From positions 682,001 to 746,000 of the forward strand of contig NZ_JAGJBY010000002.1 in assembly GCF_020010905.1 (NCBI RefSeq): a DNA stretch of 64,000 nucleotides. Reading direction: 5' to 3'. The stretch's first letter is position 1. Each line of letters begins with the position of its first letter. This document shows positions 43,164 to 51,887 of the stretch, piece after piece. Source of the DNA: Streptomyces acidiscabies. GTDB taxonomy: Bacteria; Actinomycetota; Actinomycetes; Streptomycetales; Streptomycetaceae. The position numbers were made by a program, and so were the translations under genes. Below the pieces are notes generated by a model that had not been told where the DNA came from, searched no databases, and saw nothing but the letters and a program-made list of their open reading frames with translations.

Positions 43164-44393
43164 ATGAGCTACAGCACGGCTGACTCCTTCCGGCCCGTCA
43201 CTCTCGACGACGTCCGGGGCGCCCAGAAGATGCTTTCGGGTGTGGCCCGCATGACGGCCATGGAGGGCAGCCGGCACCTCACCCAGCTCGTCGGTTCCCC
43301 GGTGCACCTCAAGTGCGAGAACCTCCAGCGCACGGGTTCGTTCAAGCTGCGTGGCGCGTACGTACGGATCGCCGGTCTGCTCCCCGAGGAGCGCGCGGCC
43401 GGTGTCGTCGCCGCGAGCGCGGGCAACCACGCGCAGGGTGTCGCGCTCGCCTCGGCGCTGCTCGGCGTGCACGCGACGGTCTTCATGCCGCAGGGCGCGC
43501 CCCTCCCGAAGATCAGCGCGACCCGTGAGTACGGCGCGGAGGTCCGCCTGCACGGCCAGGTGGTCGACGAGACGCTCACGGCGGCGCAGGAGTACGCCGA
43601 CGAGACGGGCGCGGTGCTCATCCACCCCTTCGACCACCCGGACGTCATCGCGGGCCAGGGCACGGTGGGCCTGGAGATCCTGGAGCAGTGCCCGGAGGTC
43701 CGCACGATCGTCGTCGGCATCGGCGGGGGCGGGCTCGCGGCGGGCATCGCGGTCGCCGTGAAGGCGCTGCGCCCCGACGTACGGATCGTCGGCGTCCAGG
43801 CGTCCGGCGCCGCCGCGTACCCGCCCTCGCTCGCGGCCGGGCGGCCCGTGTCGGTGCGCGGCCCGCTGACGATGGCCGACGGCATCAGGGTCGGGCGCCC
43901 CGGTGACGTGCCGTTCGCGATCGTCCGCGACCTGGTCGACGAGGTGCGTACGGTCTCGGAGGACGCCCTGTCGGCCGCGCTGCTGCTGTGCCTGGAGCGG
44001 GCCAAGCTGGTCGTCGAACCGGCGGGCGCGAGCCCCGTCGCCGCGCTGCTGAGCGAGCCCGGCGCGTTCGAGGGGCCGGTCGTGGCGGTGCTGTCGGGCG
44101 GGAACGTCGACCCGGTGCTGATGCAACGCGTCCTGCGGCACGGAATGGCCGCGCAGGGCCGCTACCTCGCCGTACGGCTGCGGCTCACGGACCGGCCCGG
44201 TGCCCTGGCGACGCTGCTGGGGGTGCTGTCGGAGGCCGATGCGAACGTCCTCGACATCAGCCATGTCCGCACCGACCCGCGGCTCGGGCTGGCCGAGGCC
44301 GAGGTCGAACTCCACCTGGAGACCAAGGGCCCGGCCCACTGCACCGAGGTCGGACAGGCTCTGCGGGCCGCCGGCTACACCGTCATCGACTAG
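43164..44393 (+). CDS. ilvA: Threonine ammonia-lyase with ACT domain
   Basis: This 409-residue PLP enzyme converts threonine to 2-oxobutanoate for isoleucine synthesis or catabolism. The PLP Lys61 is in GSFKLRGAY; SAGNHAQGVA and GIGGGGLAAGIA bind PLP phosphate and ring. A single C-terminal ACT-like domain (about 330-409) indicates the shorter class rather than the two-ACT biosynthetic type. The ATG at 43164 has GATGCT 6 nt upstream. It is divergent from the MarR gene. Confidence 0.93.
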   Translation: MSYSTADSFRPVTLDDVRGAQKMLSGVARMTAMEGSRHLTQLVGSPVHLKCENLQRTGSFKLRGAYVRIAGLLPEERAAGVVAASAGNHAQGVALASALLGVHATVFMPQGAPLPKISATREYGAEVRLHGQVVDETLTAAQEYADETGAVLIHPFDHPDVIAGQGTVGLEILEQCPEVRTIVVGIGGGGLAAGIAVAVKALRPDVRIVGVQASGAAAYPPSLAAGRPVSVRGPLTMADGIRVGRPGDVPFAIVRDLVDEVRTVSEDALSAALLLCLERAKLVVEPAGASPVAALLSEPGAFEGPVVAVLSGGNVDPVLMQRVLRHGMAAQGRYLAVRLRLTDRPGALATLLGVLSEADANVLDISHVRTDPRLGLAEAEVELHLETKGPAHCTEVGQALRAAGYTVID

Positions 44394-44441
44394 GGAACCG
44401 CAGGTCACGAGAGTGCCGCTAGCCCGGACGGGTGAAGTGCA

Positions 44442-44470
44442 TTGAGCGACGCGATACATCGCGTTATGGT
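44442..44470 (+). promoter_or_regulatory. DrrAB promoter with operator in the spacer
   Basis: TTGAGC (44442-44447) and TATGGT (44465-44470) are 17 nt apart. The spacer contains the perfect dyad ACGCGAT-AC-ATCGCGT (44449-44464). A repressor bound here would block RNA polymerase directly. The dyad is of TetR or PadR type; no such gene is adjacent. Confidence 0.65.
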
Positions 44471-44592
44471 GTGTCGTACGTCGCTCGAACGTTCTGTCGG
44501 GCGATCCGGAAGGCACGAACCTACGCTTTTCGCACGACCCGTTTCACCTGATCCGAAGAATCCCCGAACACCCCGAAGACGTGGAGAGCCCA

Positions 44593-45594
44593 ATGCCGGG
44601 TGCCATCTACGCCGAAGGACTCGTCAAGACCTTCGGTGACGTCAAAGCCCTCGACGGCGTCGACCTCGACGTCCCCGAAGGCACGGTCCTGGGCCTGCTC
44701 GGCCCCAACGGCGCGGGCAAGACCACCGCCGTACGCTGCCTGACGACCCTGCTGCGCCCCGACAGCGGGCGGGCGGTCGTCGCCGGGCTCGACGTCCTCA
44801 AGCAGCCCAACGAAGTACGCCGCTCCATCGGCCTGTCCGGCCAGTTCGCCGCGGTCGACGAGTACCTGACCGGCCGGGAGAACCTCGTCATGGTCGGCCG
44901 CCTCTATCAGATGGCACCCCGGCAGGCGAAGGCCCGCGCCGCCGAACTCCTCGACCGCTTCGACCTCATGGACGCCGCCGACCGCACCGCCAAGACGTAC
45001 TCCGGCGGCATGCGCCGACGCCTCGACCTCGCCGCCGCGCTCGTCGTCTCGCCGCCGGTCATGTTCATGGACGAACCGACGACCGGCCTCGACCCCCGCA
45101 ACCGCCTGCTCCTGTGGGACGTCATCAAGAACCTCGTCGCCGGCGGCACGACGCTGCTGCTCACGACGCAGTACCTGGAGGAGGCCGACCAGCTCGCGCA
45201 CGACATCGCCGTCGTCGACCACGGCCGGGTCATCGCGCGCGGTACGTCCGACCAGCTCAAGGCGCGGACCGGCGGCGAGCGCGTCGAGGTCGTCGTCCAC
45301 GACCGGGCACACATCCCCGTCGCCGCCGACCTCCTCACCGCCTCCGGCAAGGGCTCCGTCACCGTCGAGGAGCACACCCGCAGGCTCACCGTCCCCGTCA
45401 CCGGCGGCGCCAAGCTCCTCGCCGAGATCATCCGCGAACTCGACCTGCGCGGCATCGAGATCGACGACATCGGGCTGCGCAGGCCCACCCTCGACGACGT
45501 CTTCCTCTCCCTCACCGGGCACGTCGCCGAGGAGAAGACCGACAACGGCAACGGCAGCGAGAAGACCGAGAAGAAGGGCAGGGCCACGGCATGA
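44593..45594 (+). CDS. DrrA-type ABC exporter ATPase
   Basis: This 333-residue ATPase has Walker A GPNGAGKTT (about 38-46), the DrrA-family segment RRSIGLSGQFAAVDEYLTG, signature YSGGMRRRLDLAAAL, Walker B VMFMDEPTTGLD, and the C-terminal DDIGLRRPTLDDVFLSLTG. Such pairs export hydrophobic drugs or lipids and often confer resistance. A charged tail (NGNGSEKTEKKG) follows the family end. GGAGA lies 6-7 nt before the ATG. It overlaps the permease by ATGA. Confidence 0.93.
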   Translation: MPGAIYAEGLVKTFGDVKALDGVDLDVPEGTVLGLLGPNGAGKTTAVRCLTTLLRPDSGRAVVAGLDVLKQPNEVRRSIGLSGQFAAVDEYLTGRENLVMVGRLYQMAPRQAKARAAELLDRFDLMDAADRTAKTYSGGMRRRLDLAAALVVSPPVMFMDEPTTGLDPRNRLLLWDVIKNLVAGGTTLLLTTQYLEEADQLAHDIAVVDHGRVIARGTSDQLKARTGGERVEVVVHDRAHIPVAADLLTASGKGSVTVEEHTRRLTVPVTGGAKLLAEIIRELDLRGIEIDDIGLRRPTLDDVFLSLTGHVAEEKTDNGNGSEKTEKKGRATA

Positions 45595-46445
45595 CCACCA
45601 CCGAGCCCCGCGTCGTCCCCGCCCCGCCGCACCCCGCCGTGCAGTCCTTCCGGGACTCCATGGTCGTCGCCAAGCGGAACCTGATCCGCATGTCCCGCAT
45701 CCCCGAGATGGTGCTGTTCGGGGTCATCCAGCCGGTCATGTTCGTCGTGCTGTTCGCCTACGTCTTCGGCGGGTCCATGAAGATCGGGAACAGCACCGAC
45801 CCCGGCGTCTACAAGAACTTCCTGATGGCCGGGATCTTCGCGCAGACCGTGACCTTCGCGACCGCCGGAGCGGGCGCCGGGATCGCCGACGACATGCACA
45901 AGGGCCTCATCGACCGGTTCCGCTCCCTGCCCATGGCGCGCGGCGCCGTCCTCACCGGCCGTACGGTCGCCGACCTCGTCCAGACCGCGCTCACCCTCGT
46001 CGTCCTCGCCGTCGTCGCCCTCCTCGTCGGCTGGCGCCTCGGCACCGCGCAGCCCACCAACTTCGGCAAGATCCTCGGCGGGTTCGGCCTCCTGCTCCTC
46101 CTCGGCTACGCCTTCACATGGATCGGCGCGCTGATCGGCCTCTCGGTGCGCACGCCCGAGGCGGCCACCTCCGGCGGCCTCATCTGGCTCTTCCCGGTCA
46201 CCTTCATCTCCAACGCGTTCGTCGACTCCGGCCAGATGACCCCCTGGCTGCGGCACATCGCCGAATGGAACCCCTTCAGCGCGACCGTCCAGGCCTGCCG
46301 CCAGCTCTTCGGCGACCCCGGCCTGTCCCGCTCCGACGCCTGGCCCATGCAGCACCCCGTCTGGGCCTCGGTCCTCTACTCCCTGCTGATCATCGTCGTC
46401 TTCCGCACACTGGCGGTCCGCAAGTACCGGTCGGCGACGGCATGA
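45591..46445 (+). CDS. DrrB-type ABC-2 permease
   Basis: This 284-residue permease has six membrane helices and the ABC-2 signature FRSLPMARGAVLTGR and EAATSGGLIWLFPVTFISNAFV. It partners the DrrA-like ATPase through a 4-bp overlap. It ends before a convergent greA gene. Substrate is unknown. Confidence 0.93.
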   Translation: MTTTEPRVVPAPPHPAVQSFRDSMVVAKRNLIRMSRIPEMVLFGVIQPVMFVVLFAYVFGGSMKIGNSTDPGVYKNFLMAGIFAQTVTFATAGAGAGIADDMHKGLIDRFRSLPMARGAVLTGRTVADLVQTALTLVVLAVVALLVGWRLGTAQPTNFGKILGGFGLLLLLGYAFTWIGALIGLSVRTPEAATSGGLIWLFPVTFISNAFVDSGQMTPWLRHIAEWNPFSATVQACRQLFGDPGLSRSDAWPMQHPVWASVLYSLLIIVVFRTLAVRKYRSATA

Positions 46446-46474
46446 TCACCCCCCTCGCCCCCGTACACGACGAA

Positions 46475-46500
46475 ACCCCCGGCACCGAGGCGGCGGGGGT
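46475..46500. terminator. Hairpin between the DrrB-type gene and greA
   Basis: ACCCCCG (46475-46481) pairs with CGGGGGT (46494-46500) around a 12-nt loop, between convergent genes. Confidence 0.6.
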
Positions 46501-46521
46501 CTGTCGAGGGCGTGGGGTGGG

Positions 46522-47022
46522 TCAGCCGTTGTACGGGACCGCCTTCAGGATGCGGACCATCGCCTTCCTGCCGTTGGGGAGTTCGTACTCCGCGTCCTCG
46601 CCGACCTTGTGGCCGATGACGCCGGAGCCCAGGGGCGACTGGGGCGAGTACGTCTCGATCTCCGTGCTCGCGTATTCGCGGGAGGCCAGGAGGAACACCA
46701 GGGTGTCGTCCTCGTCGCCGTCGAAGGCGATGGTGACGACCATGCCGGGAGCGACCGTGCCGTCCGTGGACTGCGGGGTCTCGCCGACCTTGGCGCTCTC
46801 CAGCAACTGCGTGAGCTGGCGCACGCGAAGCTCCTGCTTGCCCTGCTCCTCCTTGGCCGCGTGGTACCCGCCGTTCTCGCGCAGGTCACCTTCCTCGCGC
46901 GCCGCCGCGATCTTCGCGGTGATCTCCGAGCGCGCGGGACCAGTAAGGTGCGCAAGCTCGTCCTTGAGCTTGTTGTACGCCTCCTGGGTCAGCCAGGTGA
47001 CGTTCTCGCTGGTCTGGGTCAC
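46522..47022 (-). CDS. greA: Transcription elongation factor GreA
   Basis: This 166-residue factor rescues backtracked RNA polymerase. The coiled-coil tip EEGDLRENGGYHAAKEE keeps the acidic residues that stimulate cleavage. The C-terminal domain has SPQSPLGSGVIGHKVGE. The GTG at 47022 follows GAGGAG at 5-6 nt; a TTG ten codons upstream is less likely. Confidence 0.96.
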   Translation of the reverse strand: MTQTSENVTWLTQEAYNKLKDELAHLTGPARSEITAKIAAAREEGDLRENGGYHAAKEEQGKQELRVRQLTQLLESAKVGETPQSTDGTVAPGMVVTIAFDGDEDDTLVFLLASREYASTEIETYSPQSPLGSGVIGHKVGEDAEYELPNGRKAMVRILKAVPYNG

Positions 47023-47212
47023 AGGTGCTCCTCGTCGGTACTGGGAATACAAAGCATCGCCCTACCCCGAAGCATGTTCCTTCAGGGACGGGCGAAACCA
47101 CGAGCCTAACAATTCGACGGCGGAAGGGGGAGGACATAAGTCACCGGAAAACCGTCACCGCAGGTCACGGCTGCCCCGCAGGCGGGATACGTCGAACGGG
47201 TGAGCGCAGGAC

Positions 47213-47611
47213 TCAGCCCGGATGGCACCCGAGCAGCTCGGCGGTCGTCCCCCGGGCCGTCGTACGGAGCGTGACGACCTTGTCGATCCGGGTGTCCGAG
47301 CCGGTGAAGCGGAAGTCCGCGCGGCCGACCTCGGCGCCGTTCTCCGCCTGGGAGCGGACCGTGCAGTAGCCGCTGGTACCGGAGTCCTTGCGCACTTCGA
47401 GGTGGACCGAGACGGAGGAGTCGGAGACCTGGAAGGCGATCAGCTCACCGCTGATCTCGTTCTGGCCGACGTAGTGCCAGCCGAACCAGCCGATGACGCC
47501 GAGGAACAGGACGCTCAGGACCCCGCCGAGAACCTTCAGCCGGTGGTCGGCCCGCGCGTCGGACGTACGGCCGTAGCGCCCCTCGGGCGCGCTCGCATGT
47601 GCCGTACTCAT
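47213..47611 (-). CDS. DUF4307 membrane protein
   Basis: This 132-residue protein has a short cytoplasmic start containing EGRYGR and ADHRLKVLGG, one membrane helix (about 27-47) and an outside beta domain with two Cys (GYCTVRS and LLGCHPG). This is the DUF4307 layout, conserved in actinobacteria next to mca. GGAGG lies 5 nt before the ATG. Divergent from mca. Function unknown. Confidence 0.9.
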   Translation of the reverse strand: MSTAHASAPEGRYGRTSDARADHRLKVLGGVLSVLFLGVIGWFGWHYVGQNEISGELIAFQVSDSSVSVHLEVRKDSGTSGYCTVRSQAENGAEVGRADFRFTGSDTRIDKVVTLRTTARGTTAELLGCHPG

Positions 47612-47769
47612 GATGGTCCTCCGGGCCCCGGAACAATTCGTCCCCCGATTCGGTCACTATAGAAGCCCCCCGCGCGCGGGCGACCACCGCCCCTCGGCGA
47701 CCTCCTTATGGGGCGGACCGACGTGATTGCACACCGGACGACCGGGTGCCGACTGACTGAGGATGAGTC

Positions 47770-48651
47770 TTGACTGATCAGCTGCGACTGATGGCCGTCC
47801 ACGCCCACCCCGACGACGAGTCGAGCAAGGGCGCGGCCACCATGGCGAAGTATGTGGCCGAGGGGGTGGACGTCCTGGTGGTCACCTGCACGGGCGGGGA
47901 GCGCGGCTCCATCCTGAACCCGAAGCTCCAGGGTGACGCGTACATCGAGGCGCACATCCACGAGGTGCGCAAGAAAGAGATGGACGAGGCCCGCGAGATC
48001 CTCGGGATCAAGCAGGAGTGGCTCGGCTTCGTCGACTCCGGCCTGCCCGAGGGCGACCCGCTGCCGCCGCTCCCGGAGGGCTGTTTCGCCCTTGAGGACG
48101 AAGACAAGGCGGCCGGGGAACTCGTACGCAAGATCCGTTCGTTCCGTCCACAAGTGATCACCACTTACGACGAGAACGGCGGCTACCCCCACCCCGACCA
48201 CATCATGACCCACAAGATCTCGATGATCGCCTTCGATGCGGCGGCGGACACCGAGAAGTACCCCGAGTCCGAGTACGGGCCCGCGTACCAGCCGCGGAAG
48301 CTGTACTACAACCAGGGCTTCAACCGGCAGCGCACCCAGGCCCTGCACGACGCGATGATCTCGCGCGGCATGGAGTCCCCGTACGCGGACTGGCTGAAGC
48401 GCTGGGACGAGTTCGAAGCCGTCGAGCGCGTCCTGACCACGCACGTCCCGTGCGCCGACTACTACGAGATCCGCGACAAGGCGCTCCTCGCGCACGCCAC
48501 CCAGATCGACCCCGACGGCGGCTGGTTCCGCGTTCCGATGGAGCTCCAGAGGGAGGTCTGGCCGACCGAGGAGTACGAGCTCGCGAAGGCTCTCGTCGAT
48601 ACGTCCATCCCCGAGGACGACCTCTTTGCGGGCATCCGCGACAATGCCTGA
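47770..48651 (+). CDS. mca: Mycothiol S-conjugate amidase
   Basis: This 293-residue zinc amidase cleaves mycothiol conjugates of drugs and electrophiles to mercapturates for export. The LmbE-type zinc site is HAHPDDE (11-17) and PHPDH near residue 143. CTGGERG and GFVDSGLPEGDPLPPLPEG identify Mca rather than the deacetylase MshB. The start is TTG at 47770, with GAGG 7 nt upstream. A small membrane protein gene begins 1 bp after its stop. Confidence 0.95.
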   Translation: MTDQLRLMAVHAHPDDESSKGAATMAKYVAEGVDVLVVTCTGGERGSILNPKLQGDAYIEAHIHEVRKKEMDEAREILGIKQEWLGFVDSGLPEGDPLPPLPEGCFALEDEDKAAGELVRKIRSFRPQVITTYDENGGYPHPDHIMTHKISMIAFDAAADTEKYPESEYGPAYQPRKLYYNQGFNRQRTQALHDAMISRGMESPYADWLKRWDEFEAVERVLTTHVPCADYYEIRDKALLAHATQIDPDGGWFRVPMELQREVWPTEEYELAKALVDTSIPEDDLFAGIRDNA

Positions 48652-48652
48652 T

Positions 48653-48898
48653 ATGAGCGCAAGCGTGAGCCCGGCAATGACGCACTTCGTCCTCCTCGCC
48701 AAGGAGGTCGACGAGAACAAGGTCACCCCTGGCGTCCTCGGCTTCATCGTGTTCGCCGCCATGGCGTTGGCCGTGTGGGGGCTGATGAAGAGCATGAGCA
48801 AGCACATGAACCGGGTCGACTTCAAGGAACCCGGGGGTCCCTCCGCGCAGGAGGCCCCGGCGTCGGCTCCCGCAGCTGAGAAGCCGGCCAAGGGCTGA
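48653..48898 (+). CDS. Small membrane protein, conserved beside mca
   Basis: This 81-residue protein has one central membrane helix (about 29-47), a cytoplasmic or outside KSMSKHMNRVDF segment and an Ala/Pro/Glu-rich tail. The ATG at 48653 immediately follows the mca stop, so it is co-translated. No known function. Confidence 0.78.
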   Translation: MSASVSPAMTHFVLLAKEVDENKVTPGVLGFIVFAAMALAVWGLMKSMSKHMNRVDFKEPGGPSAQEAPASAPAAEKPAKG

Positions 48899-48907
48899 CC
48901 GGTCGGT

Positions 48908-48946
48908 GGCTCGGTCGTACTACGGGTACGTCGTGACGACCGGGCC
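48908..48946 (+). terminator. Terminator after mca operon
   Basis: GGCTCGGTCGT (48908-48918) pairs with ACGACCGGGCC (48936-48946) with one wobble-type mismatch; the loop contains GTACTACGGGTAC, itself a small hairpin. Confidence 0.7.
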
Positions 48947-48968
48947 GCACAGTGTCGCGTGACGTGTG

Positions 48969-49361
48969 TCACAGCACTGGTGCGGCCCGCTCCAGCCGTC
49001 GGTCCATTCCGCAGTGCAGCGCGTACGCGAACCCCAGCGGGTTGTGGAACGTGTCCGCGAAGTGCCGGGCCAGCGTGTGGGCGATCTCGCCCGCTGTGTC
49101 GGCTGCGCCCAGGTAGCGGGTGACGAACGCGTACGCGTACTCCGCCGCGAACACCTGCGGCATCTCGATCTGCGGGCCGAGTACGCCGCCCGCGCCCGCC
49201 GTGATCAGTGCGCCGCCGAGGTATGTGAGGTCTGCGCTGCCCGGCAGGCCCGCGTAGCACGCGTTGAACAGCACCAGTGGACGGTGCGGCAGCAGGCCTG
49301 CCGTCCGTCTTGCCAATACCGTGTGCGCGTCGATGTCCTGACTGTCTGTCAGGCGTACGAC
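48969..49361 (-). pseudogene. 3' part of an IS-disrupted CHAT protease gene (catalytic Cys half)
   Basis: The frame runs from 49361 to a TGA at 48969 and encodes 130 residues. It continues the CHAT domain of the gene at 51015-51884: VVRLTDSQDIDAHTVLA, then the nucleophile Cys in VLFNACYAGLPG (Cys325 of the reconstructed protein) and a helical end. It has no own ribosome binding site or start at its beginning; a GTG within it (49316) would start after the joining residues and leave out the His. The other half is 1.65 kb away across an IS630 element. Confidence 0.88.
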
Positions 49362-49363
49362 TA

Positions 49364-49390
49364 GTGCTCTGACCGGGAAGGTTCGCCGGG
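49364..49390 (+). repeat. Left terminal inverted repeat of the IS630 element
   Basis: 27 bp starting GTGCTCTGACC; the matching right repeat is at 50988-51014. It immediately follows the TA at 49362-49363. Confidence 0.88.
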
Positions 49391-49450
49391 TTGGTGGTCG
49401 CGGCGGTTGGATGTCCGGTGACGTCCGTTCGTCCGATCGCTGGGGGTGTG

Positions 49451-50572
49451 GTGGCTGAGCCTGTCCGTGTGCGCAGGTTGACCGACCAGGAGGGGCAGAA
49501 GCTGCAGCAGATCGTGCGCCGGGGCAGCACCAGTTCGGTGCGCTACCGGCGCGCGATGATGCTGCTGGCGTCGGCCGGCGGGAACCGGGTCCCGGTGATT
49601 GCCCTGCTGGTGCAGGCAGACGAGGACACCGTCCGCGACGTGATCCACCGGTTCAACGAGATCGGCCTGGCCTGCCTGGACCCTCAGTGGGCGGGAGGCC
49701 GTCCCCGCCTGCTCAGTCCTGACGACGAGGACTTCGTCGTCGCGACGGCCACCACCCGCCCGACCAAGCTCGGCCAGCCCTTCACCCGCTGGTCCGTCCG
49801 CAAACTTGCCGCCCACCTGCGACGCGTGCACGGTCGCGTGATCAGGATTGGCCGCGAGGCGTTACGGTGCCTGCTCGCCCGCCGCGGCATCACCTTCCAG
49901 CGCACCAAGACATGGAAGGAATCACCCGACCCCGAGCGTGACACCAAGCTCGACCGGATCGAGCACGTCCTGGAGCGGTTCCCGGACCGGGTGTTCGCGT
50001 TCGACGAGTTCGGCCCGCTCGGCATCCGCCCCACCGGCGGTTGCGGCTGGGCCCCTGCCGGCTACCCCGAGCGGCACCCCGCGACCTATCACCGCACCCA
50101 CGGCGTCCGCTACTTCCACGGCTGCTACTCGATCGGCGACGACACCCTGTGGGGCGTCAACCGCTGCAAGAAGGGCGCCGCGAACGCCCTGGCCGCGCTG
50201 AAGTCGATCCGCACGGCCCGCCCGGACGGCGCGCCGGTCTACGTCATCTTGGACAACCTGTCTGCCCACAAGGGCGAGATGATCCGGCGCTGGGCCAGGA
50301 GGAACAGGGTCGAGTTGTGCTTCACGCCCACCTACGCATCCTGGGCCAACCCGATCGAGGCCCACTTCGGACCACTGCGGCAGTTCACCGTCGCTAACTC
50401 CAACCACCGCAGCCACCCCACCCAGACCCGGGCTTTGCACGCCTACCTGCGCTGGCGCAACAAGAACGCCCGACACCCCGACGTGCTGGCCGCCCAGCGC
50501 AAGGAGCGTGCCCGGATCCGCAGCGAGAAGGGCATCCGCTGGGGCGGACGCCCCCTCAGCACAGCATCCTGA
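49451..50572 (+). CDS. IS630-family transposase (DDE)
   Basis: This 373-residue transposase starts AEPVRVRRLTDQEGQKL and has an N-terminal helix-turn-helix (about 38-80, VQADEDTVRDVIHRFNEIG). The catalytic triad is the Asp in VFAFDEFGPLG, the Asp in VYVILDNLSAHKG and the Glu in SWANPIEAHFGPLRQF, spaced as in IS630. The frame is open from a TTG at 49391, right at the inverted repeat, but the GTG at 49451 gives the family N-terminus. No frameshift or stop interrupts it, so it may be active. Confidence 0.94.
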   Translation: MAEPVRVRRLTDQEGQKLQQIVRRGSTSSVRYRRAMMLLASAGGNRVPVIALLVQADEDTVRDVIHRFNEIGLACLDPQWAGGRPRLLSPDDEDFVVATATTRPTKLGQPFTRWSVRKLAAHLRRVHGRVIRIGREALRCLLARRGITFQRTKTWKESPDPERDTKLDRIEHVLERFPDRVFAFDEFGPLGIRPTGGCGWAPAGYPERHPATYHRTHGVRYFHGCYSIGDDTLWGVNRCKKGAANALAALKSIRTARPDGAPVYVILDNLSAHKGEMIRRWARRNRVELCFTPTYASWANPIEAHFGPLRQFTVANSNHRSHPTQTRALHAYLRWRNKNARHPDVLAAQRKERARIRSEKGIRWGGRPLSTAS

Positions 50573-50602
50573 CCCAACTGGTGTTGCTATCCGGTTGGAT
50601 CT

Positions 50603-50920
50603 TTAATCGTCGAACTCGAAGCCCGAAGTTTCCGCCCGGGCGATGATCTCGCGGACTGCCTCGGGGCTGGTGATGACTGATTCAACGGCCGTCTTGAGAA
50701 GCGCGAGGTCGCTCGGACTCCCGACCGCGCAGAACATGCCGGCCTCACTGTCGAAGTCGAGGCGCTCGGCGATGTCTGGCCAGGCAAACCGCACGAGACC
50801 TTCCCAGAAGTATCCGTTCGGCTCGTGTTCTGCATCGACCACTGCGGCATCAGCAGCCAGGCCACCGACATCCAACGTCAGCGAGTGTTCGCCGTCGAAG
50901 TCATGAAGCTTGATGGTCAC
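50603..50920 (-). CDS. Imm51-family immunity protein, IS passenger
   Basis: This 105-residue protein has EPNGYFWEGLVRFAWP and LDFDSEAGMFCAVG, the diagnostic pattern of Imm51, a predicted immunity protein of polymorphic toxin systems. GAGAGGA lies 8 nt before its GTG. It converges with the transposase gene 30 bp away and is wholly inside the element's inverted repeats. No toxin with a matching domain is encoded in this window. As cargo it could protect the host from a competitor's toxin or act as an addiction-type benefit for the element. Confidence 0.8.
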   Translation of the reverse strand: MTIKLHDFDGEHSLTLDVGGLAADAAVVDAEHEPNGYFWEGLVRFAWPDIAERLDFDSEAGMFCAVGSPSDLALLKTAVESVITSPEAVREIIARAETSGFEFDD

Positions 50921-50987
50921 GGCCGCGATCCTCTCACGCCCGGCCCACGGACCGTCCGCTCCCTCCAGAGGCTCACCCGCTCCCGAC

Positions 50988-51014
50988 CCCGGTGAACCTT
51001 TCCGGTCACAGCAC
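50988..51014 (-). repeat. Right terminal inverted repeat of the IS630 element
   Basis: 27 bp, inverted relative to the left repeat at 49364-49390 with three differences. Confidence 0.88.
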
Positions 51015-51884
51015 TAGCAACGGTGCGCTTGCGTCCTGTGCCGCCTCGAATCTGCCGTGGCACCAGAAGTACATCAACTGGTCGTCCATGCGGCCCGACT
51101 TGAGTGCTGTGAGTAGTTCGTCGCGGCGGGAGCGTTCTACGCATACGGTGCCCTGCGTGAGCGCCGTTGCCACGTCCGCCGCTCTTGTGCGGCCGTACGG
51201 GTCGATGTTCTTGTCGTGGTTCAGGCTTACGACCGGGACGGGTGGGGGGAGTTGAGGGTCGGACTCGTCCGGGAAGTCTGCGTATCTGCCGCCTGTCTGT
51301 TCCATCTGGTGGCGGTAGCCCAGGAAGCGGTGCAGGGGGTTTTCCTCAACTCCCTTTGGGAGCGCGAGCATTGGCCAGGGTAGGAACAGGGGGGAGTCCA
51401 CTCTGATTCTGAGCGGCTTCTCGCTGGTCAGGGCTTCCTGTACGACCTTCCGCAGGCGGTCGGCTCCTCGGCCGTCCGCGCCTAGGAGTTCGTGCCATAG
51501 GAGGTAGGCGCCCTGTTCTGCCAACTCGTCGAGGATCTCTGCGAGTTCGGGTTCGTCTGTGAGGTCCATGCGGGTTGCGTAGGGCTCGCTCACCGGTATG
51601 CCGGTTGCCTGGTCGATCGGCTCGTATGCCACCAACTCCCTTTTCCACAGGGTTCGTAGACGTGCCGCGCTGGTTCGGATCGTTGTCGGGGAGACGTCCA
51701 GGCGGGCCGTGTACTCGTGGGGGGACGGGGGGAGGGCTGTGCCGTATGCGCGGGCTGTGATGTGGTTCTCCGCGTATGTGTCCAGGGTCAGGACCAGGTC
51801 CGGGTGGCGGATCGTTGACGAGGGGTGGCGGGTGAAGCCGTGGCTGGGGTCTTGGGTGATGCGGAGGGGGAGTTCTTTTGGCAC
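51015..51884 (-). pseudogene. 5' part of an IS-disrupted CHAT protease gene (catalytic His half)
   Basis: The gene starts with GTG at 51884, with AGGAGG 9 nt upstream, 3 bp after the TPR gene. It encodes 290 native codons; read-through into the IS adds two residues (V-L) and stops at 51006. The first 200 residues are a helical region, and the CHAT domain begins near 210 with VVSLNHDKN and reaches YFWCHGRF, whose His276 is the catalytic base. The Cys half is beyond the IS at 48969-49361. Joined at the TA duplication the two parts give 420 codons without a frameshift. The truncated product lacks the nucleophile and cannot be an active CHAT protease. Confidence 0.9.
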
Positions 51885-51887
51885 CGG

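Larger units (their letters stand above)
49364..51014 (+). mobile_element. IS630-family element with an immunity-gene passenger
   Basis: This 1,651-bp element is bounded by 27-bp imperfect inverted repeats (49364-49390 and 50988-51014, 24 of 27 identical) and by CTAG at both ends, that is a TA target duplication at 49362-49363 and 51015-51016. TA duplication and CTAG preference are typical of IS630/Tc1 elements. Inside are a transposase (plus strand) and a convergent Imm51-type gene. The repeats are 24/27 identical, and removal of the element plus one TA restores the host frame exactly, so insertion is probably recent. Confidence 0.9.

Noticed and set aside
49316..49361. C-terminal CHAT fragment as an independent small gene starting at the GTG at 49316
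   Set aside because: No ribosome binding site, no catalytic His, and exact frame continuity with the other half.
50603..50920. Imm51 gene as a native neighbour rather than IS cargo
   Set aside because: The inverted repeat and TA duplication on its outer side place it inside the element, and the CHAT frame resumes exactly beyond it.
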